The notes: generated by a model not told the origin, from the letters alone. DNA of 64,000 nt from Dactylosporangium sucinum (GCF_014647515.1 NZ_BMPI01000014.1:1-64000); one strand, 5' to 3'. Numbered from the stretch's first letter, positions 39,550 through 49,775 are shown. A program made the numbers and translations.

Positions 39550-42030
39550 ATGGCACGCAAGACCACCAAGGCCGTCAAGGCCGACCTGTCCGCTTTCGAT
39601 CAGGCCGGCGCGCGGGTCCTGAACAACCCGCTCGTCACCGAGGTCGAGGACTCGTACCTCGAGTACGCGTACTCGGTCATCCACTCGCGGGCCCTGCCCG
39701 ACGCGCGCGACGGCCTCAAGCCGGTGCACCGCCGCATCCTCTTCTCGATGAGCGAGCAGGGCCACCGCCCCGACCGCGGCCACGTCAAGTCGTCCCGCGT
39801 CGTCGGTGACGTCATGGGTAAGTACCACCCGCACGGCGACGCCGCGATCTACGACGCGATGGTCCGCATGGCGCAGGACTTCTCGCTCAACGTCCCGCTC
39901 ATCGACGGCCACGGCAACTTCGGCTCACCCGACGACGGGCCGGCCGCCTCGCGGTATACCGAGGCCCGCATGTCGCGCGAGGCGATGCTGCTCGTCGGCG
40001 AGCTCGACGAGGGCACCGTCGACTTCCGGCCCAACTACGACGGCTCCCTCGACGAGCCGTCGGTGCTCCCGGCCGCGTTCCCCAACCTGCTGGTCAACGG
40101 CTCGTCCGGCATCGCCGTCGGGATGGCGACGAACATGATCCCGCACAACCTCGGCGAGGTCGTCGCCGCGGCCCGCTGGCTGATCAACCACCCCACGGCG
40201 ACCCTCGACAAGCTCATGGAGTTCGTCCCCGGCCCCGACCTGCCCACCGGCGGGCTGCTGCTCGGGCTCGACGAGGTCCGCCGGGCCTACGAGACCGGCC
40301 GCGGCGTGGTCCGGATGCGCGGCCGCGTCGAGATCGGCCCGCTGGAGGGAAGCCGGGGCCGGCAGGCGATCACCGTCACCGAGCTGCCCTACGGCATCGG
40401 CGCCGAGAAGGTCATCGAGAAGATCACCGACGAGGTGAACAAGACCAAGCGGCTGCAGGGCATCGCCGACGTCAAGGACCTCACCGACCGGGAGAACGGC
40501 ACGCGCCTGGTCATCGAGTGCAAGGTCGGCGTCAACCCGCAGGCGCTGCTCGCCGACCTCTACCGGCTGACGCCGCTGGAGCAGTCGTTCGGCGTCAACA
40601 ACCTGGTCCTGGTCGACGGGCAGCCGCGCACCCTGGGCCTGAAGCCGCTGCTGGAGGTGTTCCTCGCCCACCGCTACGAGGTGGTGACGCGGCGCACCGA
40701 GTTCCGGCGCAAGAAGCGGCAGGACCGGCTGCACCTCGTCGACGGCCTGCTGATCGCCCTGCTCGACATCGACAGGGTGGTCGCGCTGATCCGCGCCAGC
40801 GAGAACGCGGCGGCCGCGAAGGCCGGGCTGATGAGCGAGTTCGGGCTGACCGACATCCAGGCCACCTACATCCTGGACACGCCGTTGCGGCGGCTCACCC
40901 GGTACGACCGGATCGAGCTGGAGGCCGAGCAGCAGCGGCTCAACGAGGAGATCGCCGCCCTGAGCCAGATCCTCGACGACGAGAAGGTGCTCAAGAAGGT
41001 CGTCTCCGACGAGCTCGCCGCGGTCGTCAAGGAGCACGGCCAGCCGCGCCGCACGACCCTGATCGACGGTGACCTCAAAGAGGTCCTGGCCGCGTCGGTG
41101 CCGGCCGGCCCGCTCGAGGTCAGCGACGACCCGTGCCAGGTGCTGCTGTCGGCGACCGGGCTCGTCGCGCGCACCGCCGCCGAGTCGGAGGAGGCGCCGG
41201 AGGGCAGCCGCAAGGCCGGCCGCGACAAGCACGACGCGGTGCGGGCCGTCGTCCACACCACCGCCCGCGGCCAGGTCCTGCTGGTCACCAGCACCGGCCG
41301 GGCGTTCAAGGTCGACGTCCTGCCGCTGCCGGTGCTGCCCGAGCATCCGGGCACGGTCTCGCTGCGCGGCGGCATGTCGGCCTCCGAGCTGATCCCGCTG
41401 CAGGCGGGCGAGACGGTGGTCGGCCTGGCCCCGCTCACGCCGGGCGAGTCCCCCGGCCTGGCGCTGGGCACCCGCCTGGGCGTGGTGAAGATCTGCGCGC
41501 CCGAGTGGCCGGTGCGCGCCGACGAGTTCGAGGTCATCGGCCTGCGCGAGGGCGACGAGGTGGTCGGCGCGACCTGGCTCACCGACGGCGCCGAGACGCT
41601 GACGTTCGTGAGCACCGACGCGTCCCTCCTGCGCTTCCCGGCCTCGCTGGTCCGCCCGCAGGGCCTCAAGGGCGGCGGCATGGCGGGCATCGCCCTGACC
41701 GACGGCGCACAGGTCCTGTTCTTCGGCGCGGTCACCACCACGGACACCGAGCACGGCGAGCCGATGGTCGTCACGGCCACGATGGGCAACGCGAAGCTCT
41801 CCCCCTTCCGCCTGTATCCGGCGAAGGGCCGCGCTACGGGCGGCGTCCGCGCCCAACGCTTCCTGAAGGGCGAGACGCGCCTGGTCCTGGCGTGGGTCGG
41901 CCCGCGCCCGGTGGCCGCGAGCACGAAGGGCGACCCGCGCGACCTGCCGGCGGCGGACGCCCGCCGCGACGGCTCGGGCGCGCAGCTGCGGGCCCCGGAC
42001 CTGGTCGGCCACCTGGTCGAGCGCGGCTGA
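39550..42030 (+). CDS. parC: Type IIA DNA topoisomerase subunit A (topoisomerase IV ParC-type)
   Basis: An 826-residue breakage-reunion subunit. The winged-helix region has [22 protein letters not shown] and the quinolone-determining segment around [16 protein letters not shown]136 in ASRYTEARM is the DNA-linking tyrosine. Coiled-coil and C-terminal beta-pinwheel repeats follow (~510-810). A perfect GyrA-box (QRRGGKG) is not seen, which supports a topoisomerase IV-like decatenase over a supercoiling gyrase. Pairs with the preceding ParE-like gene in an operon. Confidence 0.9.
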   Translation: MARKTTKAVKADLSAFDQAGARVLNNPLVTEVEDSYLEYAYSVIHSRALPDARDGLKPVHRRILFSMSEQGHRPDRGHVKSSRVVGDVMGKYHPHGDAAIYDAMVRMAQDFSLNVPLIDGHGNFGSPDDGPAASRYTEARMSREAMLLVGELDEGTVDFRPNYDGSLDEPSVLPAAFPNLLVNGSSGIAVGMATNMIPHNLGEVVAAARWLINHPTATLDKLMEFVPGPDLPTGGLLLGLDEVRRAYETGRGVVRMRGRVEIGPLEGSRGRQAITVTELPYGIGAEKVIEKITDEVNKTKRLQGIADVKDLTDRENGTRLVIECKVGVNPQALLADLYRLTPLEQSFGVNNLVLVDGQPRTLGLKPLLEVFLAHRYEVVTRRTEFRRKKRQDRLHLVDGLLIALLDIDRVVALIRASENAAAAKAGLMSEFGLTDIQATYILDTPLRRLTRYDRIELEAEQQRLNEEIAALSQILDDEKVLKKVVSDELAAVVKEHGQPRRTTLIDGDLKEVLAASVPAGPLEVSDDPCQVLLSATGLVARTAAESEEAPEGSRKAGRDKHDAVRAVVHTTARGQVLLVTSTGRAFKVDVLPLPVLPEHPGTVSLRGGMSASELIPLQAGETVVGLAPLTPGESPGLALGTRLGVVKICAPEWPVRADEFEVIGLREGDEVVGATWLTDGAETLTFVSTDASLLRFPASLVRPQGLKGGGMAGIALTDGAQVLFFGAVTTTDTEHGEPMVVTATMGNAKLSPFRLYPAKGRATGGVRAQRFLKGETRLVLAWVGPRPVAASTKGDPRDLPAADARRDGSGAQLRAPDLVGHLVERG

Positions 42031-42133
42031 CCGGGTCTGTCGGGGTCGCGGCCGAGGGTGGCGCGGCCGTGACTTGGCCGTCGCCTGCGCCGTGCCTGCG
42101 CCGCGCCGTGCCTGGGCCGCGCGATGTGGGGTG

Positions 42134-42154
42134 GGCCTCGGCCGAGCCGAGGCC
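42134..42154. terminator. Tight hairpin between convergent parC and kinase genes
   Basis: GGCCTCGGC (42134-42142) and GCCGAGGCC (42146-42154) form a perfect 9-bp stem with a CGA loop. The remaining 209-base gap is low-complexity G/C-rich sequence (repeats of TGCGCCGTGCC) without a gene. Confidence 0.7.
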
Positions 42155-42239
42155 GCCGGGCTTGTCTGCGGCGGGGCCGCTCGGTCGGCCGGCTCGGGAT
42201 CATGGTTGTGGGCCCGGCGGGGCGTCGGGCCGCTCGGTG

Positions 42240-43427
42240 TCAGGACACGGTCAGGCGGGCGATCGTCCCGGACGGCGACGACGTCAGCGTGATGCGGCCG
42301 CCGTGGGCCGCCGCTGCCTGCTGGGCGATGTGGAGGCCGAGGCCGACGCCCGGTACGGCCTGCCGGCGGGCGTGGCGGCCGCGGAAGAAGCGCTGGAAGA
42401 CGTACGGGAGCTCGTCGGGGGGTACGCCGACGCCCGTGTCCGCGACCTCGATCGCCGCGACCAGGTCCACCGTCGTGCGCACCGCGACGCGGCCACCCGC
42501 CGGGGTGAACAGGACCGCGTTGCGGATCAGCTGCAGCGCGGCCTGGGTGAGGCGGGCGACGTCGGCGTGCACGACGACCGGCTGCAGCGGCGCCTCGACG
42601 ACCAGTTCGACACCCCGCTGCTCGGCCGTCGTGCGGGCGGCCTGGGCGGCCGCGGTCGTGACGAGGTGCAGCTCGGCGGGGACGCGCTGCAGGCTGAGCG
42701 GGGCGTCGGCCGGGCGGGTGCCGTCGAGCAGGTGCTCGACCATGCCGACGAGCCGCTCGCCGTTGCGGTGGATCGGCTCCACCAGGCGGCTCAGGTCGGA
42801 CAGGCGGTCGTCGTCGGCGAGCAGCTCGAGGTACCCGCGGATGTTCGTCACCGGCGTGCGCAGCTCATGCGACACCGTGGCGATGAGGTCCTCCTCGCGC
42901 TGGGTGGCGCGGGCCAGTTCGTCGCCGAGCTCGGCGAGCAGCAGGCGGCCGCGCAGCAGCGAGAGCTGGGCGACGGCCTGGCGGGCGAACGTGTCGAGGG
43001 CCTCCCGGCGGCGGTCGCTGACGTCGCCGGGGCGGTCGTCGAGGACGCAGAAGGCGCCGAGGGCGTGGCCGTCGTCGTCGATGAGCGGTGAGCCGTCGTA
43101 CAGGCGGATGTGCGGGGCGCCGGTGACGTTGGCCCAGGCGCGGAAGCGGTCGTCGGACCGCGCGTCGGGCACGGCGAGCGGCGCGCGGGTCGGTACCGTC
43201 CGCGCGCAGAACGAGATCTCGCGGGGCGTGTCGCCGTCGGGCATGCCGGCGTTGCCGGCCAGCCACTGGCGGTCCCGGTCGATGAGCGACACCGAGGCCA
43301 TGGGGGTGTCGAAGATGCGGGCGGCGAGCCGCGCCAGCTCGTCGAGCGCCGGCGGCCGCGGTCCGTCCAGCACCCGGTAGCTGTGCAGGGCGGCCAGCCT
43401 GGCTGCCTCCTCGGCTCCGCTCGTCAT
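42240..43427 (-). CDS. GAF-domain sensor histidine kinase
   Basis: A 395-residue soluble kinase. An N-terminal GAF domain (~10-165, with MASVSLIDRDRQWLAGN and REISFCARTV) probably senses a small molecule or redox state; HisKA follows with the phosphorylated His in ATVSHELRTPVTN (~205), then a HATPase (~300-395, IEVADTGVGVPPDEL, GVGLGLHIAQ). There is no membrane segment and no receiver. The adjacent genes do not encode a response regulator, so it is an orphan kinase. ATG 43427 with AGGAGGGG upstream is decisive over the longer frame. Confidence 0.9.
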   Translation of the reverse strand: MTSGAEEAARLAALHSYRVLDGPRPPALDELARLAARIFDTPMASVSLIDRDRQWLAGNAGMPDGDTPREISFCARTVPTRAPLAVPDARSDDRFRAWANVTGAPHIRLYDGSPLIDDDGHALGAFCVLDDRPGDVSDRRREALDTFARQAVAQLSLLRGRLLLAELGDELARATQREEDLIATVSHELRTPVTNIRGYLELLADDDRLSDLSRLVEPIHRNGERLVGMVEHLLDGTRPADAPLSLQRVPAELHLVTTAAAQAARTTAEQRGVELVVEAPLQPVVVHADVARLTQAALQLIRNAVLFTPAGGRVAVRTTVDLVAAIEVADTGVGVPPDELPYVFQRFFRGRHARRQAVPGVGLGLHIAQQAAAAHGGRITLTSSPSGTIARLTVS

Positions 43428-43458
43428 CGTGTCCCCTCCTCGATCGCCAGCCCAGGTT

Positions 43459-43480
43459 GGCCCCGCCGGGGAGCGGGGCC
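43459..43480 (-). terminator. Hairpin downstream of the polytopic membrane protein gene
   Basis: GGCCCCGC (43459-43466) and GCGGGGCC (43473-43480) pair perfectly around a 6-base loop, between the membrane protein stop and the kinase start on the same strand. Confidence 0.55.
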
Positions 43481-43512
43481 GCGGGCCGGGACGGTGCGAG
43501 TCGGGTGCGCGC

Positions 43513-45237
43513 TCAGCCGGTCCGGGCGGGCAGCGCGGCGCCGTCCGGGGCCCCCTCAGCGCCGTCCGGCGAGGCGTCGAGGCGGCGGCCCGCGTACCAG
43601 AACCCGGCGAGGGTGGCGGCGCCGCCCAGCAGGGCGAACGGCACATATGACCAGTGCAGGTTGTGTCTCCACCAGACCAGGAGGAACCAGACGACCACGG
43701 TGTAGGCGACCTGGAGCAGCGCGAGCGGCACGAGGACGCGCCGCGGCAGGACGGTGAGGATCGTGCCGAGGACGGCGTAGAGCATGGCCATCATCGCGTA
43801 CGACCCCTGGAAGGTCGCCGCGGTGGTGCCGATGCCGCCGGGGCCGTACAGCGCGATCGGCCAGACGACCAGCGTGATCGCGGAGATGACGGCCATGAGC
43901 TTGAGCCTGGACACGTCGGCGATCCCGGCCAGCCGGCGCCGGAGCATCGGCACCAGGAGCAGCACGAAGGCCAGGTTGAACAGGGCGAGGCCGTAGAGGA
44001 CGACGAACATCTCGGCCGAGCGCAGCTCCGCCGGCGCGCCCCGGCCGGCCAGTTCGCCGCCGCCGTACCCGTGACCGATCAGGTAGGCGAAATTGTAGAT
44101 CTTGAAGTCGACGATCTGCCCGAGCGTCAGCCCGCCGTACGACTGCTCGAACAGCTCGCCGAACGACGGGTCGGCCGGCGTCGGGCTGGGCTGCCAGATG
44201 CCCGCGAAGTGCCACTTCAGCAGCTGGTCGCCCGGCGGGTCGAACAGCCGCTGGTAGGCCATCCAGGGCAGGAACACCGCGGCGGCGCCGAGCGCGGCAC
44301 GCAGGATGTGGCCCCACGACCGGCGGTAGCGCTTGAGCAGCACCAGCAGCAGGCCCATCGGCAGCAGCGTGAAGGCCACCCCGGTGTGCCCGAGCATCCC
44401 CAGGCCCGCGGCGGCCCCGCCGAGCAGCCACAGCCACGGGTTGGGCCGGTTGAAGAACAGCAGCATGAGGGCGGTGAGCACGAGGGCGGCGGCGATGAGC
44501 TTCGGCCAGACGAAGACGCTCTGGAACACGAAGAAGCCGGTGAACACGAACATCGTGAGCACGACCGCGATGCGCCATCCGGACAGGCGCAGGAACCGCA
44601 GCACGCCCCACATCGCCGGGAGCACCATGACCTGCAGCAGCACGCCGAGGCTCTCGTAGCTCAGCCGGCGCCAGTCGCCGGCGCCGGCGAGGGGCAGCTG
44701 CATGAGCACGGCGCCGGACTGCAGCGGCGGGCGGGCGCTGCCCTGCCAGTCCCAGATGATCGCGCGGGGCTGCCGGTTCAGCAGGTTGTGGGCGAAGATC
44801 TGCGGCACCCGGTTGTCGCCGGTGAGGCCACTGAGGTGGCAGGCGTTGTTGAGGCTGGTCATCACCGGGTTCTTGGTGCAGCTGAACACGGCCGTGACCA
44901 GGAACAGCGTCACGACGAACAGCAGGATCAGCGGCGCGGCCACGTCGACGGCACGCATGATCGCCCGGTAGCCGGGGCGGCGGGCCAGCACGACGATCGC
45001 GGCCAGGGCCCCGGCGGCGGTCAGCCAGCTGTAGACCCGCCCGGCGATCGGGTGGGCCAGGTACACCCAGACCGCGAGGTAGCCGGCCGCGCAGCCCGCC
45101 ACGCCGGCCACGGGGACCACCAGGTACCGCGGTATCAGCTCGCGGCGAGCCACCTCCGCACCGAGGAGGAGCCCCGGCGCCAGCAACCACAGTGCCTGGA
45201 CAAGCAGCAGAAATGGCGCGTATAACCCGTTTGGCAC
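43513..45237 (-). CDS. Polytopic membrane protein, GT-C-like
   Basis: A 574-residue integral membrane protein with roughly 12-13 hydrophobic helices and a sizable extracytoplasmic loop in the first half (SCTKNPVMTSLNNACHLSGL to RRLSYESLG) and another around PTPADPSFGELFEQSYGG. The general plan, with a DWQGSARPPL motif in the first large loop and alternating helices, resembles GT-C glycosyltransferases that use lipid-linked sugars, but no classical catalytic DxD/ED pair is certain. Function is therefore not assigned. GTG start with GGGGAG nine bases upstream. It is divergent from the tetR gene. Confidence 0.7.
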   Translation of the reverse strand: MPNGLYAPFLLLVQALWLLAPGLLLGAEVARRELIPRYLVVPVAGVAGCAAGYLAVWVYLAHPIAGRVYSWLTAAGALAAIVVLARRPGYRAIMRAVDVAAPLILLFVVTLFLVTAVFSCTKNPVMTSLNNACHLSGLTGDNRVPQIFAHNLLNRQPRAIIWDWQGSARPPLQSGAVLMQLPLAGAGDWRRLSYESLGVLLQVMVLPAMWGVLRFLRLSGWRIAVVLTMFVFTGFFVFQSVFVWPKLIAAALVLTALMLLFFNRPNPWLWLLGGAAAGLGMLGHTGVAFTLLPMGLLLVLLKRYRRSWGHILRAALGAAAVFLPWMAYQRLFDPPGDQLLKWHFAGIWQPSPTPADPSFGELFEQSYGGLTLGQIVDFKIYNFAYLIGHGYGGGELAGRGAPAELRSAEMFVVLYGLALFNLAFVLLLVPMLRRRLAGIADVSRLKLMAVISAITLVVWPIALYGPGGIGTTAATFQGSYAMMAMLYAVLGTILTVLPRRVLVPLALLQVAYTVVVWFLLVWWRHNLHWSYVPFALLGGAATLAGFWYAGRRLDASPDGAEGAPDGAALPARTG

Positions 45238-45319
45238 GGTATGCGCTCCCCAAGATCAGAACCGTCCCGGACAGGGTAAGCCAGCGCGGCACTTCGCCCA
45301 CGGTGAAATTCGGTTGTCC

Positions 45320-45336
45320 GAGTGAGTGCTCGCTCA
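45320..45336. promoter_or_regulatory. TetR operator before the heterodimeric ABC exporter operon
   Basis: GAGTGAGTGCTCGCTC has half-sites that match in 6 of 8 positions (GAGNGAGN / NCTCNCTC) and lies 17 bases before the tetR start, in the divergent region with the polytopic membrane protein gene. This pattern is common for autoregulating TetR proteins. It probably governs the tetR-ABC operon and perhaps the divergent gene. Confidence 0.65.
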
Positions 45337-45352
45337 TTACGCTGTCGCGGTG

Positions 45353-46078
45353 ATGCAGACCGAACGCCGGCGGCGCGTGCCCGCGCTCGCGCCCGAGGAC
45401 CGGCGGGCCGCCCTCGTGGCGGCCACGCTGCCGCTGCTCAGGGCACACGGCGCCGCCGTCACCACGCGGCAGATCGCCGAGGCCGCCGGGGTGGCCGAGG
45501 GCACCATCTTCGGGGTCTTCCCCGACAAGGCCTCACTCATCGTCGCCGCGCTCGCCAGCGCGTTCGACGAGCATCCGATCGTCAGGGCGCTGTCCGCCAT
45601 CGACCCCGAGGCCCCGCTGCGGCGGCGGCTCGGCGACGCCGTGGCCGTCCTGCTGCGCCGCTTCGAGGCCAACGCCAACCTCATGATGGTGGCCCGGACC
45701 CTGCCGCCGGACACCGCGCAACCCCTCATGGAGCACCTCGTCGAGAGCCGCAAGCGGCTCACCGACGCGCTCGCCGCCGTCATCGAGCCGGACCGCGCGC
45801 TGCTGCGGCGCAGCCCGCGGACCGTCGCCCGACTGCTGTTCATCGTCGTGATGACGACCGCCCACATGGAAGCCACCGAGCCCGAGGCACTCGCGCCCGA
45901 CGACATCGTCGGCGTGCTGCTCGACGGGCTGCTCATCCGCGAGACCGAAAGCGACACCGAAAGCAACACCGAAAGCAACACCGGAAGCGACACCGGAAGC
46001 CGAACCGGAAGCCGAACCGGGAGCCGAACCGGAAGCGAACCCGGAAGCCAGACCGGAAGCCCGACTGGAGACGCCTGA
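45353..46078 (+). CDS. TetR-family regulator of an ABC exporter
   Basis: A 241-residue TetR repressor. The helix-turn-helix lies at ~30-65 (TTRQIAEAAGVAEGTIFGVFP), followed by a helical ligand-binding domain to about residue 200. The last ~40 residues are a low-complexity tail of TES/TGS-type triplets encoded by a 12-bp tandem repeat (about 45949-46072), which is not part of the TetR fold. ATG 45353 is adjacent to a GTG at 45350. The stop is two bases before the first ABC exporter gene, so the three form an operon; the repressor is expected to release DNA when an exported drug binds. Confidence 0.88.
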   Translation: MQTERRRRVPALAPEDRRAALVAATLPLLRAHGAAVTTRQIAEAAGVAEGTIFGVFPDKASLIVAALASAFDEHPIVRALSAIDPEAPLRRRLGDAVAVLLRRFEANANLMMVARTLPPDTAQPLMEHLVESRKRLTDALAAVIEPDRALLRRSPRTVARLLFIVVMTTAHMEATEPEALAPDDIVGVLLDGLLIRETESDTESNTESNTGSDTGSRTGSRTGSRTGSEPGSQTGSPTGDA

Positions 46079-46080
46079 CG

Positions 46081-47817
46081 ATGCTGGTGCGACTGCTCAA
46101 GACCCATCTGCGGCCCTACCGCGGGCCGATCACCCTGGTCGTGGTACTGCAGCTGGTGCAGACCCTGGCCACGCTGTACCTGCCGACCCTCAACGCCGAC
46201 ATCATCGACAACGGCGTCGTGAAGGGCGACACGGGGTACATCTTCCGCATCGGCGGATGGATGCTCGGCGTCACGCTCGTGCAGATCGTCTGCTCGGCCG
46301 CGGCGGTGTACTTCGGCGCCCGGACCGCGATGGCGCTCGGCCGCGACGTGCGCGCCGCGATCTTCGCCAAGGTCCAGTCGCTGTCCGCGCGGGAGGTCGG
46401 GCACTTCGGCGCGCCGTCGCTCATCACGCGCACGACGAACGACATCCAGCAGGTCCAGATGCTGGTCCTGATGACGTTCACGCTCATGGTGTCGGCGCCG
46501 ATCATGTGCTTCGGCGGCGTCGTGCTCGCGCTGCACCAGGACGTGCCGCTCTCGACGCTGCTGCTGGTCGTGGCCCCGATCCTCATCGGCGTCATCGCGA
46601 TCATCGTGGTGCGGATGCGGCCGCTGTTCCGCACCATGCAGGAGCGCATCGACCTGATCAACCGGGTGATCCGCGAGCAGATCACGGGCATCCGGGTGAT
46701 CCGCGCGTTCGTGCGCGACGAGCACGAGCGGGTCCGCTTCGAGCGGACCAACGGCGACCTGCGCGACGTGTCGCTCGCCGTGGGCCGGCTGATGTCGCTG
46801 ATGTTCCCGACGGTGATGCTCATCGTCAACGCCTCCAGCATCCTCGTGCTCTGGTTCGGCGCGCACCGCATCGACAGCGGCGACATGCAGGTCGGGGCGC
46901 TGACGGCGTTCCTCAGCTACCTGATGCAGATCCTCATGGCGGTGATGATGGCGACGTTCATGTTCGTCATGATCCCGCGCGCCGAGGTGTGCGCCGAGCG
47001 CATCGAGGAGGTGCTGGGCACCGAGTCCAGCGTCAGCAGGCCCGAAACGCCGGTCACGCAACTGGAACAACACGGCGAGCTGGAGCTGCGCGACGTCACG
47101 TTCGCGTACCCGGGCGCCGAGGTGCCGGTGCTGGCCGGCATCACCGTGACAGCGCACCCGGGGCAGACGACGGCGATCATCGGCAGTACCGGCGCGGGCA
47201 AGACGACGCTGCTCAACCTCGTGCCGCGGCTGTTCGACGCCACCGGCGGCACGGTGCTCGTCGACGGCGTCGACGTGCGGCGCATCGACGAGCCGCTGCT
47301 GGCCAGGACGGTGAGCATGGTGCCGCAGAAGCCGTACCTGTTCTCGGGCACGGTGGCGTCGAACCTGCGGTACGGGCGGCCGGATGCGACCGACGCCGAG
47401 CTGTGGCGCGCCCTGGAGGTGGCCCAGGCGGCCGGCTTCGTGCGGGCCATGCCCGGCGAGCTGGAGGCGCCGATCGCGCAGGGCGGCACGAACGTCTCCG
47501 GCGGGCAGCGCCAGCGCCTGGCGATCGCCCGCACGCTCGTCGCCCGCCCGGAGATCTACCTGTTCGACGACTCGTTCTCGGCGCTGGACTACGCCACCGA
47601 CGCGGCCCTGCGGGAGGCGCTGCGCACCGAGATCGCCGACGCGACGGTCGTCATCGTCGCGCAGCGGGTCAGCACGATCCGCGACGCCGACCGGATCGTG
47701 GTCCTCGACGAGGGCCGGGTCGTCGGCACCGGAACCCACCACGAACTCATGGACGACAACGCCACCTACCGCGAAATCGTCCTTTCCCAGCTCACGGAGC
47801 AGGAGGCGGCGGCATGA
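46081..47817 (+). CDS. ABC exporter half-transporter with degenerate ATPase site
   Basis: A 578-residue ABCB-type exporter subunit: a six-helix membrane domain (~1-310) and a C-terminal ATPase. Walker A GSTGAGKTT and signature NVSGGQRQ are canonical, but Walker B reads YLFDDSFSALD, with Asp in place of the catalytic Glu. In heterodimeric exporters of the TM287/288 or BmrCD type one subunit has exactly this change. The next gene encodes the complementary subunit and overlaps by four bases, so they should form a heterodimeric multidrug or lipid exporter. Co-transcribed with tetR. Confidence 0.93.
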   Translation: MLVRLLKTHLRPYRGPITLVVVLQLVQTLATLYLPTLNADIIDNGVVKGDTGYIFRIGGWMLGVTLVQIVCSAAAVYFGARTAMALGRDVRAAIFAKVQSLSAREVGHFGAPSLITRTTNDIQQVQMLVLMTFTLMVSAPIMCFGGVVLALHQDVPLSTLLLVVAPILIGVIAIIVVRMRPLFRTMQERIDLINRVIREQITGIRVIRAFVRDEHERVRFERTNGDLRDVSLAVGRLMSLMFPTVMLIVNASSILVLWFGAHRIDSGDMQVGALTAFLSYLMQILMAVMMATFMFVMIPRAEVCAERIEEVLGTESSVSRPETPVTQLEQHGELELRDVTFAYPGAEVPVLAGITVTAHPGQTTAIIGSTGAGKTTLLNLVPRLFDATGGTVLVDGVDVRRIDEPLLARTVSMVPQKPYLFSGTVASNLRYGRPDATDAELWRALEVAQAAGFVRAMPGELEAPIAQGGTNVSGGQRQRLAIARTLVARPEIYLFDDSFSALDYATDAALREALRTEIADATVVIVAQRVSTIRDADRIVVLDEGRVVGTGTHHELMDDNATYREIVLSQLTEQEAAA

Positions 47818-49775
47818 CGGCACCGAGGCGGCCGGCGGGCGGCGGTCCCGGGTTCGGCCCGGGCCGGGCGATGATGGGCGGCGGCCCGCCCGTCAAGCTG
47901 GAGGACTTCAAGGGCTCGGCGAAGCGGCTGCTGGGCATGCTGGCGCCCGACCGGGCACTGGTCTGGCTGGTCATGCTGTTCGGCGTGGTGAGCGTCGGGC
48001 TGTCGGTGACCGGCCCGTGGCTGCTCGGCAAGGCGACCGACGTGATCTTCGCCGGCATCGTCGGGCAGCGGATCCCGGCCGGCACCACCAAGGAGCAGGC
48101 CGTCGAGCAGCTGCGCCGGCAGGGCAACGACACGTTCGCCGACCTGCTGCAGTCGGTGAAGGACGTGGTGCCCGGCCGGGGCATCGACTTCGACCACCTG
48201 CGGCGGGTGCTGTTCATGGTGGCGCTGGTCTACATCGGGGCCTGGATCTTCGGCCTGCTGCAGGCGCGGCTGACCACGGTCATCGTGCAGCGCACGGTGT
48301 ACCGCCTGCGCGAGCAGGTGTCGGCGAAGCTGTCCCGGCTGCCGCTGTCCTACTTCGACGGCCAGCCCCGCGGCGAGGTGCTGAGCCGGGCGACGAACGA
48401 CACCGACAACATCGCGATGACGCTGCAGCAGTCGCTCAGCATGCTCATGACGTCGCTGCTCACCATCGTCGGCGTGCTCGTCGTGATGTTCTGGATCTCG
48501 CCGCTGCTGGCGGTGATCGCGCTGGTCACGGTGCCGGTGTCGGTGCTGGTCGCGGCCCGCATCGGCAAGCGGTCGCAGCCGCAGTTCGTGCAGCAGTGGG
48601 CGAGCACCGGCAAGCTCAACGGCCACATCGAGGAGATGTTCACCGGCCACTCGGTGGTGAAGATCTTCGGGCGGCAGCAGGAGTCGGCGAGCACGTTCGC
48701 CGAGCACAACGAGTCGCTCTACACGGCGTCGTTCAAGGCGCAGTTCATCTCCGGCCTCATCCAGCCGGCGATGATGTTCATCGGCAACCTCAACTACGTG
48801 CTGGTCGCGGTCGTCGGCGCGCTGCGGGTCGCCTCCGGCACGATGTCGCTGGGCGACGTGCAGGCGTTCATCCAGTACTCCAGGCAGTTCTCCCAGCCGC
48901 TCACCCAGGTCGCCAGCATGGCCAACCTGGTGCAGTCGGGCGTCGCCTCGGCCGAGCGGGTGTTCCAGTTGCTCGACGCCGAGGAGCAGAGCCCGGACCC
49001 GGCGTCGCCGGCGCGGCCGGACCGGGTGCTGGGCAAGGTGACCTTCGAGCACGTCTCCTTCCGGTACAAGAGCGACGAACCGCTCATCGAGGACCTGACG
49101 CTGACCGTCGAGCCCGGCCAGACCGTCGCCATCGTCGGACCCACCGGCGCGGGCAAGACGACGCTCGTGAACCTCGTCATGCGCTTCTACGACCTCTCCG
49201 GCGGCCGGATCCTGCTCGACGACGTCGACATCGCCACGATGTCGCGCGACGACCTGCGCGAACAGATCGGCATGGTGCTCCAGGACACCTGGTTGTTCCA
49301 GGGCACGATCGCGGAGAACCTGGCGTACGGCGCCGACCACCCGACGATGGAGAAGATCGTCGCGGCGGCCGAGGCGGCGCACGCGGACCGGTTCGTGCGC
49401 ACCCTTCCCGAGGGGTACGAGACGGTGATCGACGAGGAGGGCGCGGGGGTGAGCGCGGGTGAGAAGCAGCTCATCACCATCGCCCGGGCGTTCCTCGCCG
49501 AGCCGACGATCCTCATCCTCGACGAGGCGACGAGCTCCGTCGACACCCGGACCGAGGTGCTCATCCAGCGCGCGATGAGCACGCTGCGGGCGGGCCGGAC
49601 GAGCTTCGTCATCGCGCACCGGCTCTCCACGATCCGCGACGCCGACCTCATCCTGGTGATGGAGCACGGCAGCATCGTCGAGCAGGGCACGCACGACTCG
49701 CTGCTCGCGGCGGACGGCGCGTACGCGCGCCTCTATTCCGCTCAATTCGCCGCAGCTGCTGTCGAAGTGGAGTAA
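47814..49775 (+). CDS. ABC exporter half-transporter, catalytic partner
   Basis: A 653-residue ABCB-type subunit with a Gly/Pro-rich N-terminal tail, a six-helix domain containing an insertion of about 65 residues after the first helix (QRIPAGTTKEQAVEQL to DFDHLRR), and a C-terminal ATPase. Walker A GPTGAGKTT and Walker B ILILDEATSSVD are intact, but the signature motif is VSAGEKQ instead of LSGGQ. That is the mirror image of the first subunit: the consensus ATP site uses this subunit's Walker motifs with the partner's SGGQ, the degenerate site the reverse. Starts in an ATGA overlap with the preceding gene. Confidence 0.93.
   Translation: MTAPRRPAGGGPGFGPGRAMMGGGPPVKLEDFKGSAKRLLGMLAPDRALVWLVMLFGVVSVGLSVTGPWLLGKATDVIFAGIVGQRIPAGTTKEQAVEQLRRQGNDTFADLLQSVKDVVPGRGIDFDHLRRVLFMVALVYIGAWIFGLLQARLTTVIVQRTVYRLREQVSAKLSRLPLSYFDGQPRGEVLSRATNDTDNIAMTLQQSLSMLMTSLLTIVGVLVVMFWISPLLAVIALVTVPVSVLVAARIGKRSQPQFVQQWASTGKLNGHIEEMFTGHSVVKIFGRQQESASTFAEHNESLYTASFKAQFISGLIQPAMMFIGNLNYVLVAVVGALRVASGTMSLGDVQAFIQYSRQFSQPLTQVASMANLVQSGVASAERVFQLLDAEEQSPDPASPARPDRVLGKVTFEHVSFRYKSDEPLIEDLTLTVEPGQTVAIVGPTGAGKTTLVNLVMRFYDLSGGRILLDDVDIATMSRDDLREQIGMVLQDTWLFQGTIAENLAYGADHPTMEKIVAAAEAAHADRFVRTLPEGYETVIDEEGAGVSAGEKQLITIARAFLAEPTILILDEATSSVDTRTEVLIQRAMSTLRAGRTSFVIAHRLSTIRDADLILVMEHGSIVEQGTHDSLLAADGAYARLYSAQFAAAAVEVE

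Noticed and set aside
37469..42030. Main DNA gyrase (gyrB-gyrA)
   Set aside because: No dnaA/recF context and no clear GyrA-box, so topoisomerase IV-like was preferred; a phylogeny would settle it.
42031..42239. Small plus-strand ORF at 42074-42292
   Set aside because: Low-complexity Ala/Arg/Gly product in a gap of GC-rich repeats, overlapping a strong hairpin and the end of the kinase gene.
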